Origin: Actinomycetota bacterium | GTDB lineage: Bacteria; Actinomycetota; Actinomycetes; Actinomycetales; Microbacteriaceae | NCBI GenBank assembly: GCA_005778835.1 | Contig: SXMG01000001.1 | Coordinates: 1-42,703 of the forward strand | Direction: 5' to 3' | DNA length: 42,703 bases | Part shown: positions 36,111 to 42,703 of the stretch, piece after piece | How positions within the stretch are numbered: position 1 is the first letter of the stretch | Layout: each line of letters begins with the position of its first letter | The notes under the pieces: model-generated | Told to the model about the DNA's origin: nothing | The model's input: only the letters and a program-made list of their open reading frames with translations | The model's database searches: none | Position numbers and translations under genes: made by a program

Positions 36111-37091
36111 CTGCAGGTCGAGTCGCCGATTCAGCGCAAGCGGCCCGGTCAGCGATCGACCACGCCCAGTCGACCCCTCCCGCGCACTCCGAAGCAGCTC
36201 GACCAGAAGCCGACGGTCTTCGAGCCGGGGCAGGGCGGGGCCGGCATGGTGTTCCGCGCGCGTCCGGGGACTCAACCAGGGCACCAGAAGCAGCGCGCGG
36301 GAGGCACGGCAGAGGGGTTCACCGACGAAGTCGCCGAGCTGGTGCCGATCGACGCGACCGGAACCCTCGACCCGGCCGTGCGCGCACTGGCGCGGCAGAT
36401 CGCGTCGAGGCTCATGATTCCGCGACCGAAGAAAGACTCGCGGTCGCAGCGCGGATCAGGAGCGCTCGCGAGTGTTCCCTATCGGCGCGGCAGCGACGAG
36501 ATCGACCTCGACAAGACGATCGAGATGCTCGCCGAGAAACCGGTGCCCGACGACGAAGACATCATCGTGCGCGAGCGCGTGCGAACGCGCCGTTCGCTCG
36601 TGCTCGTCGTCGACGTGTCGGGTTCTATGAAGGGCGAGAGGATTCGCACGGCAGCGGCGATCGTCGGCGCTCTCGCCGGCGAGCTGGCGAACGACGACCT
36701 GGCACTCATCGCGTTCTGGTCGGATGCCGCCGTCCTGCAGACCTTCGGCCAGCATCAGAGCCCCGACCGGCTGCTCGATCTGCTGACGAGCATTCCGACA
36801 CGGGGACTCACGAACGTGGGTTTTCCGCTCGAGCTGGCCGCGAAAGAGTTGCGCAAGCGGCCTGCGCGCGATGCCCGGGTGCTGCTGCTGTCAGACTGCG
36901 TGCACAACGCCGGCCCAGACCCGCGGCCCATTGCTGCCCTGCTGCCCCGACTCGACGTCATGCTCGACCTGAGCGGCGAGCACGACACCGACCTCGCTCG
37001 CGAACTGACGCGGGCCGGCCGTGGTGTCATGCAGACCGTGCTGACGCATCGTGATGTCGCGACCGCCCTCACCCGCATCTTCGCGTCGTAG
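36111..37091 (+). CDS. VWA-domain (CoxE-like) protein, MoxR partner; 5' end uncertain
   Basis: MIDAS LVLVVDVSGSMKGERIRTAAAIVGALAGEL; first in-frame ATG at 36246 but the coding-like frame runs up to the moxR stop, with CTG at 36111. Confidence 0.8.
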   Translation: MQVESPIQRKRPGQRSTTPSRPLPRTPKQLDQKPTVFEPGQGGAGMVFRARPGTQPGHQKQRAGGTAEGFTDEVAELVPIDATGTLDPAVRALARQIASRLMIPRPKKDSRSQRGSGALASVPYRRGSDEIDLDKTIEMLAEKPVPDDEDIIVRERVRTRRSLVLVVDVSGSMKGERIRTAAAIVGALAGELANDDLALIAFWSDAAVLQTFGQHQSPDRLLDLLTSIPTRGLTNVGFPLELAAKELRKRPARDARVLLLSDCVHNAGPDPRPIAALLPRLDVMLDLSGEHDTDLARELTRAGRGVMQTVLTHRDVATALTRIFAS

Positions 37092-37143
37092 CCTGAGCCG
37101 CTGACGCGCGACCCGCCCGCACCACCGAGAAAGAGAGAGAACG

Positions 37144-38316
37144 ATGAGCAGAAACGCCTGGTTCGAGACCGTCGCCGAGGCGCAGCGTCGAGCCAAGAAG
37201 CGGCTGCCTAGCCCGGTCTACGGTGCTTTGATCGCCGGATCGGAGAAGGGCGTCACCCTCGACGACAACATTGCCGCCTACAGCGAGCTGGGCTTCGCCC
37301 CGCGCATCGCCGACCACCACGCGCAGCGCGACCTGTCGACCTCGGTGATGGGCATCGATATCGCGATGCCCGTGATCATCTCGCCCACCGGAGTTCAGGC
37401 CGTGCACCCGCAGGGCGAGGTCGCCGTCGCCCGAGCGGCCGCCAACCGAGGCACGATCATGGGGCTCAGTTCGTTCGCGTCGAAAGCGGTCGAAGATGTC
37501 GTCGCGGCGAACGCCAACACGCTCTTTCAGGTGTATTGGAGCGGAGAGCGCGACGAGATGGTGCACCGCCTCGAACGCGCGAAAGCGGCCGGAGCCAAGG
37601 GTCTCATCGCGACCCTCGACTGGTCGTTCTCGCACGGGCGCGACTGGGGAAGCCCGCAGATTCCCGAGAAGCTCACGCTGGGCGCTGCGATCAATTTCGC
37701 CCCGCACGCTCTGCCGCGCATCCCGTGGCTGTGGAGTTTCGCGAAGACCTTCCGCATTCCCGATCTCAAGGCGCCGAACCTGAAGCCGAAGGCGGGCGGA
37801 GAGCCGCCGACGTTCTTCGGCGCCTACGGCGAGTGGATGGGAACGCCGCCGCCCAGCTGGGACGACGTGAAGTGGCTGCGCGACCAGTGGGACGGCCCGT
37901 TCATGCTCAAGGGCGTCGGCCGCATCGACGACGCCAAGCGCGCGATCGACATCGGCGCGACGACGATCTCGGTCTCGAACCACGGCGGCAACAACCTCGA
38001 CACGATTCCTGCGCCGATCCGCATGCTGCCGGGCATCGCCGAGGCGGTGGGCGATCAGATCGAGATCGTGCTCGACGGCGGCGTGCGCCGCGGTTCTGAC
38101 GTCGTCAAGGCGGTCGCGCTGGGCGCTCGGGCCGTCATGATCGGCCGCGCCTACCTGTGGGGCCTCGCCGCCAACGGGCAGGCGGGGGTCGAGAACGTGC
38201 TCGACGTCATGCGCAACGGCATCGACTCGGCACTGCTCGGCCTCGGTCGTGGATCGCTCGGCGAGCTCTCGCGCGACGACATCTACGTGCCCGAGGGCTT
38301 CGAGAAGATCCGCTGA
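37144..38316 (+). CDS. mftD: Mycofactocin biosynthesis FMN-dependent deaminase MftD
   Basis: FMN-dependent alpha-hydroxyacid dehydrogenase-like: MPVIISPTGVQAVHPQGEVAVARAAANRGTIMGLSSFAS; VSNHGGNNLDTIPA; VLDGGVRRGSDVVKAVALGARAVMIGRAYLWGLAA. Confidence 0.94.
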   Translation: MSRNAWFETVAEAQRRAKKRLPSPVYGALIAGSEKGVTLDDNIAAYSELGFAPRIADHHAQRDLSTSVMGIDIAMPVIISPTGVQAVHPQGEVAVARAAANRGTIMGLSSFASKAVEDVVAANANTLFQVYWSGERDEMVHRLERAKAAGAKGLIATLDWSFSHGRDWGSPQIPEKLTLGAAINFAPHALPRIPWLWSFAKTFRIPDLKAPNLKPKAGGEPPTFFGAYGEWMGTPPPSWDDVKWLRDQWDGPFMLKGVGRIDDAKRAIDIGATTISVSNHGGNNLDTIPAPIRMLPGIAEAVGDQIEIVLDGGVRRGSDVVKAVALGARAVMIGRAYLWGLAANGQAGVENVLDVMRNGIDSALLGLGRGSLGELSRDDIYVPEGFEKIR

Positions 38317-38362
38317 GCACGGCACTCGTCGCCAGGCGGGTCGACCGCGGTACGGTGGCGGC

Positions 38363-39076
38363 GTGACGCGACTCGACGAGACGCCCTGGCCGGGCATCCC
38401 GGCCCAGCCCCTGGTGATCGTGCCACTCGGTTCGACCGAGCAGCACGGGCCGCACCTGCCGTTCGACGTCGATGCGCGCATCGCGGCGGCGGTGGCGCAG
38501 GCGGCGGGTGCGCGACTCGGCGCGGTCGTCGCCCCGGTGCTGGCATACGGTTCGAGCGGAGAGCACCAGCAGTTCGCGGGCACACTCTCGATCGGTCGGG
38601 ATGCACTGCGCATGCTGCTGGTCGAGCTCGTGCGCTCGGCGCGCACGTGGGCGCCGCGAGTCGCTCTGGTGACCGGGCACGGCGGCAACGCGCCGGTGCT
38701 GTCGGAGGTCGTGCCGACTCTGCGCGGCGAAGGCCATGACGTGGCCTGGCTGGCGTGCGGCGCGCCGGCGACGATCGACCCGCCTGCCGACGCGCACGCC
38801 GGACGACTCGAGACCGCCCTCATGCTGCACCTCGAGCCGACGCGCGTCGGCCCCTTCGACGACGTGGTCGGCGCGACGACTCCGCTCGCCGAACTCATGG
38901 GCGAGCTCGAAGCGGGACGATTGCGCGAGGTGACGCCCACTGGAGTGCTCGGTGACCCTCGCGGTGCGACCGCGGCAGAAGGGCGCGCCCTGCTCGCGGC
39001 ACTCGTCGACGATGCCGTCGGCCGCATCGAAAAGTGGAGCATCGGTGCGCGCGGTCTACTGCGAGCGGAGTGGTGA
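38363..39076 (+). CDS. mftE: Mycofactocin creatininase-family peptidase MftE
   Basis: VIVPLGSTEQHGPHLPFDVDARIA; YGSSGEHQQFAGTLSIG; TGHGGN; GTG 38363. Confidence 0.93.
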   Translation: MTRLDETPWPGIPAQPLVIVPLGSTEQHGPHLPFDVDARIAAAVAQAAGARLGAVVAPVLAYGSSGEHQQFAGTLSIGRDALRMLLVELVRSARTWAPRVALVTGHGGNAPVLSEVVPTLRGEGHDVAWLACGAPATIDPPADAHAGRLETALMLHLEPTRVGPFDDVVGATTPLAELMGELEAGRLREVTPTGVLGDPRGATAAEGRALLAALVDDAVGRIEKWSIGARGLLRAEW

Positions 39077-40518
39077 GCGGGCGACTGCCCGACGGCTTCG
39101 TCGTGCGACTCAACCGGCGCACCCACGTTGCCGATCGCGGCGCGACGCTCGTCGGAGGGGTTCCGACCCGGGTGCTCTACCTGACCGCCCTCGCACGGGC
39201 TCTGCTCGAGCCCGACCGAGCCCACCGCGACCGCCTCGTCGTTCGCTCCGCCGCGAGTGCGGCGCTCGCCGAGCGGCTGCTCGAGGCGGGCATCGCCGAC
39301 CCCGTGGTGGCCGAGCTGCCTGATCCTCACGGCTCGGCGGCGGGGGAGCCACTCGCAGCCGTGACGGTGGTCGTGCCTGCGCACGATCGGCCCGAGGCGG
39401 TCGCGCGGCTGCTGGCGAGCATCCCGGCGTCGGTGCCGGTGATCGTCGTCGACGATGCCTCGCAGCGGCCCACGGCGGTGCGCCGCGTCGTCGAGCAGCA
39501 CGGAGGAAGACTCATCGCGCTGCGACAGAACGTCGGTCCGGCCGGCGCGCGCAACGCGGGACTCGCCGCCGTCACCACCCCGTTCGTGGCGTTCATCGAC
39601 AGCGACATGGTGATCGATGCCGACACTCTGCCGCTGCTGCTGCGGCACTTCAGCGACCCGCGCGTGGGGCTCGTGGCTCCGCGGGTGGCAGGCCTGGAAC
39701 CGGCCGAAGGGCCGAACTGGATCACCCGCTACGAGGCCGCCCGCTCATCGCTCGACCTCGGGTCAGAACCCGCGAACGTGCGCCCCGGTGCGAAGGTGTC
39801 ATGGCTGCCGGCGGCCTGCCTCGTCGCGCGCACCGAGGCCATCGGAATCGGGTTCACGCCGGGGATGCGGGTAGCCGAAGACGTCGATCTCGTGTGGCGG
39901 CTCGTCGACGCAGGGTGGCGCGTGCGCTACGAGCCCGCGGTCGAGGCGCGGCACGAGCATCGGCGCACTGTGCTCGATTGGCTCGGTCGCAAGGCGTACT
40001 ACGGCACCGGAGCCGACGACCTCGCCGCGCGCCACGGTGACACCGTCGCGCCCGCCGTCTACACGCCGTGGACCCTCGTGTTCGTCGGTGCCCTGCTGGC
40101 CCAGCGGCGCTGGTCGCTGCCCGTCGCCGTCGGGGCCGCCGCCGTCGCTGCCGTGCGCATCGGCTCGCGTTTGCGGCCCACGCCCGACCGAGCGCGCATC
40201 GCCCTGCGGCTCACCGGCCAGGGGGCGCTCGCCGCCGCCGCGCAGAGCGCTGAGCTGCTGACCCGTCACTGGTGGCCGCTCGCGGTGGTCGGCTCGTTCG
40301 CGTCACGGCGGCTCCGTCGGGCGACCGTCGTCGCCGCCGTCGCTGACGCGGTCTACGAGCATCGTCGCACCGAGACCGGCATGGGCCTGCTGACGTTTGC
40401 AGTCGCGCGCCGGCTCGACGACCTCGCCTACGGCGCCGGGCTGTGGTGGGGTGCCGTGCGCGCGCGGTCGATCCGGGCGCTCAGGCCGGTGGTGCGGCTG
40501 CGGTCGCGCCTCCGGTAG
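39073..40518 (+). CDS. mftF: Mycofactocin glycosyltransferase MftF
   Basis: VTVVVPAHDRPEAVARLLASIPASVPVIVVDDASQRP; PAGARNAGLAAVTTPFVAFIDSDMVID; GTG overlaps mftE stop. Confidence 0.93.
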   Translation: MSGRLPDGFVVRLNRRTHVADRGATLVGGVPTRVLYLTALARALLEPDRAHRDRLVVRSAASAALAERLLEAGIADPVVAELPDPHGSAAGEPLAAVTVVVPAHDRPEAVARLLASIPASVPVIVVDDASQRPTAVRRVVEQHGGRLIALRQNVGPAGARNAGLAAVTTPFVAFIDSDMVIDADTLPLLLRHFSDPRVGLVAPRVAGLEPAEGPNWITRYEAARSSLDLGSEPANVRPGAKVSWLPAACLVARTEAIGIGFTPGMRVAEDVDLVWRLVDAGWRVRYEPAVEARHEHRRTVLDWLGRKAYYGTGADDLAARHGDTVAPAVYTPWTLVFVGALLAQRRWSLPVAVGAAAVAAVRIGSRLRPTPDRARIALRLTGQGALAAAAQSAELLTRHWWPLAVVGSFASRRLRRATVVAAVADAVYEHRRTETGMGLLTFAVARRLDDLAYGAGLWWGAVRARSIRALRPVVRLRSRLR

Positions 40519-40534
40519 TGAGCGATTCGGATGC

Positions 40535-40891
40535 TCAGCCGCGCTGGGCGGCGCGCACCAGGTCGAGCGCGTCCGCGTCGTCGAGGCCGAGCCGCCGAGC
40601 GCGGTCGACGAACTCGCGCGCGGCGAGCTGCGCCCGCTGTCGCCCGGCATCGCCCTGCGGCGCGACGAACGAGCCGGCGCGGCCCCGCGTCTCGATGAGG
40701 CCGTCGGTCTCGAGCTCGCGGTAGGCGCGCGCGACGGTGTTGACGGCGAGCCCCAGCTCGTCGGCCAGCGCTCGCACGGTCGGCAGCTTGGCCCCCGCGG
40801 CGAGCTCGCCCGCCGCGACGGCGTCGCGCACCTGCACGCGCAGCTGCTCGAACGGCGGCGTCGCCGCGCTCGCGTCGATCGTGAACCTCAC
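40535..40891 (-). CDS. GntR family transcriptional regulator (short, YtrA-like)
   Basis: PPFEQLRVQVRDAVAAGELAAGAKLPTVRALADELGLAVNTVARAYRELETDGLIETRGRAGSFV; GTG overlaps stop of upstream gene. Confidence 0.87.
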   Translation of the reverse strand: MRFTIDASAATPPFEQLRVQVRDAVAAGELAAGAKLPTVRALADELGLAVNTVARAYRELETDGLIETRGRAGSFVAPQGDAGRQRAQLAAREFVDRARRLGLDDADALDLVRAAQRG

Positions 40892-42366
40892 GCAGCACCG
40901 CCGCTCGGCGCGTGGCGCTCGAGGAAGCCGAGCACCTCGGTCTGATCGACACCCGGAAATGACTCGGTCGGCAGCGTCGCGAGCAGGCTGACGGGGATGC
41001 GCGCTTGCGGCCGCGCGCGCCCCGACCAGCGGGCGGCCAGCGACTCGGGGGCGGTGCGGCAGCACTCCGGCGAGGGGCACGTCGACGCCCCGCGCCGATC
41101 GGTCTCGCGCCCGCGGAACCACTTGACGTGCGCGAACGGCGTGCCGACCGAGATCGAGAAGTCGCCGCCAGCCCCCGACTCGATGCGCGAGGTGCACCAG
41201 TAGGTGCCCGTGGGCTTGTCGGTGTACTGGTGGTACGGGCTGAAGCGGTCGGGCTCGTCGAAGACCTGGCGCGCCGACCACTTGCGGCACACGAGCTGCC
41301 CCTCGACCGCGCCGAGGGCATCCGTCGGAAACTGCACCGAGTCGTTCTCGTAGGCCTTCGACAGCACGCCCTGCGACGACACCTTCAAGAAGTGCACCGG
41401 AATGCCGAGGTGCTCGGTCGCCAGATTCGTGAAGCGGTGCGCAGCCGTCTCGTACGACACCGCGAAGGCGTCACGCAGATCTTCGACGGCGAGCTCGCGG
41501 CGCTCTTTGGCGCGCTGCAGGAAGGTCACGGCGTCGGCCTCGGGAATGAGCAGTGCGGCGGCCAGATAGTTGGTCTCGACGCGCTGGTGGAGGAACTCGG
41601 CGTAGTCGTGCGGCTCCGACCGCCCGAGCACGTGACCGGCGAGCGCCTGCAGGAGCGTCGTGCGGGCATCCCGACCCGGGGCATTGTTGACGGGAAGGTA
41701 GATGCGCCCGTGCTCGAGGTCGGTGACCGAGCGCGTCGAGGCGGGCAGGTCGCCGACGTAGTGCAGGGTGAAGCCGAGGTGGGTGGCGAGCTCGGCGGCG
41801 AGGCGCTGCGAGAGCGGGCCGCCCTCGTGCCCGACGGCCTTCAGCAGCTGTGCGGCCTGCTTCTCGAGCTCACCGAAGTAGTTGCCGCGCGCGCGCATGG
41901 TGCGGCGCAGCTCGGTGTTCGCTCGCCGGGCCTCTTCCGGCGTCGCGGCACGTTCGCTGTGGACGCGCTGCAGTTCGGCGTGCAGGGCGAGCACCGTCTC
42001 GATCGCCTCGTCGCTGACGCTCTTGCGCAGCGGCAGGGGCGGGATGCCCAGACTCGCGAACAGCGGACCGCTCTGCACCCGCGCGAGCTCGACCTCGAGC
42101 GCCGCGCGCCCGGTGAGCGGTTCGACGCTGAGCAGGTCGTCGAGGCTCGCGCCGACGGCCCGCGCGATCGCCTGCAGCTCGCTGAGCTTCGCCTCGCGCT
42201 TTCCGTTCTCGAGCACGCTCAAGTGCGAGGTGGCGATGCCGATGGCCTCGGCGACCTCGGCGAGGGTCAGGCCGGCGCCCGTGCGCAGGGCGCGGATGCG
42301 GTGGCCGAGGGTCAGAGGATCGAGCACGTCTTCAGACTGCGGGCCGGTGGTCGTCGATTCGAGCAT
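40888..42366 (-). CDS. XRE/IrrE-domain regulator, RamB-like (acetate/glyoxylate control)
   Basis: HTH LGHRIRALRTGAGLTLAEVAEAIGIATSHLSVLENGKREAKLSELQAIARAVG; ImmA/IrrE-like middle; Cys-containing C-terminus; divergent from aceA. Confidence 0.85.
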   Translation of the reverse strand: MLESTTTGPQSEDVLDPLTLGHRIRALRTGAGLTLAEVAEAIGIATSHLSVLENGKREAKLSELQAIARAVGASLDDLLSVEPLTGRAALEVELARVQSGPLFASLGIPPLPLRKSVSDEAIETVLALHAELQRVHSERAATPEEARRANTELRRTMRARGNYFGELEKQAAQLLKAVGHEGGPLSQRLAAELATHLGFTLHYVGDLPASTRSVTDLEHGRIYLPVNNAPGRDARTTLLQALAGHVLGRSEPHDYAEFLHQRVETNYLAAALLIPEADAVTFLQRAKERRELAVEDLRDAFAVSYETAAHRFTNLATEHLGIPVHFLKVSSQGVLSKAYENDSVQFPTDALGAVEGQLVCRKWSARQVFDEPDRFSPYHQYTDKPTGTYWCTSRIESGAGGDFSISVGTPFAHVKWFRGRETDRRGASTCPSPECCRTAPESLAARWSGRARPQARIPVSLLATLPTESFPGVDQTEVLGFLERHAPSGGAA

Positions 42367-42400
42367 CTGGCGAGCCTGGCACGGCGTGAATTTCGGCGCA

Positions 42401-42424
42401 ACTGAAATCCGCAGGTATTTCAGT
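42401..42424. promoter_or_regulatory. Inverted repeat in RamB-like/aceA intergenic region, candidate operator
   Basis: ACTGAAAT-CCGCAGGT-ATTTCAGT, perfect 8-bp arms. Confidence 0.55.
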
Positions 42425-42505
42425 CCTCGAGAGCCGGTTGCGGGTGTTGTTCTTCACACAGAGTTGCTCACACGACCTCGAACCACCGACCTTCAGGAGC
42501 ACCTC

Positions 42506-42703
42506 ATGACCACGAACCGACCGGGCGACCAGACCGAGACCGCCGCCGAGCTCGAGACCCGCTGGAAGACCGACGCCCGCTGGAACGGCGTGCGCCGCGA
42601 CTACACCGCCGAGGACGTCGTCGCGCTGCGCGGCCCCGTGCGCGAAGAGCGCACGCTCGCCCGCCGCGGCGCCGAGAAGCTCTGGGAGCAGATCCAGGCC
42701 AAC
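42506..42703 (+). CDS. aceA: Isocitrate lyase, N-terminal fragment (runs off the window)
   Basis: TAAELETRWKTDARWNGVRRDYTAEDVVALRGPVREERTLARRGAEKLWEQIQAN; CAGGAG RBS. Confidence 0.9.
   Translation, partial: MTTNRPGDQTETAAELETRWKTDARWNGVRRDYTAEDVVALRGPVREERTLARRGAEKLWEQIQAN

Noticed and set aside
36101-37054. 317-aa ORF MKRTAGRVADSA... starting at the moxR stop
   Set aside because: Low third-position GC and low-complexity Arg-rich text; overlaps the clear VWA frame. Only its first codons matter for the start-site question.
1-42703. CRISPR arrays, tRNA/rRNA genes, IS elements or prophage
   Set aside because: No regular direct repeats, cloverleaf sequences, transposase/integrase ORFs or terminal repeats were recognised on reading either strand.

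Overview
High-GC actinobacterial chromosome segment, Microbacteriaceae-like by overall gene content (inference only). From left to right it carries: (1) two adjacent LAxTG-type cell-wall-anchored, Ig-repeat-like surface proteins; (2) a compact heme operon, hemE-hemY-hemQ-hemH-hemC-hemB-hemL, with every junction a 4-nt start/stop overlap, divergent hemA, and a nearby hemD separated by a YtxH/holin-X/DUF3618 envelope trio; (3) housekeeping genes (AcuI/YhdH-type reductase, pfkA, FMN/F420-type oxidoreductase, two DUF4190 proteins, an AlkA-like glycosylase, a thioesterase, two DUF202 proteins, a phytoene-desaturase-like oxidoreductase, DUF1801); (4) a divergent LysR/putA pair; (5) a complete mycofactocin locus (28492-40518): mftG-mftR leftward and mftA-mftB-mftC-SDR1-SDR2-SDR3-moxR-vwa-mftD-mftE-mftF rightward; (6) a GntR/RamB-like regulator pair divergent from the start of isocitrate lyase (aceA). 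The 34-aa mftA precursor (...IDGMCGVY) is absent from the supplied ORF track because of its size. The least explained parts are the MoxR-VWA pair inside the mycofactocin operon, an apparent frame conflict at the VWA start (36101-36111), perfect GC-rich hairpins in each gap preceding an SDR gene, and a cluster of palindromes in the mftR-mftA control region. All calls come from reading the sequence and from family knowledge; no database search was run.
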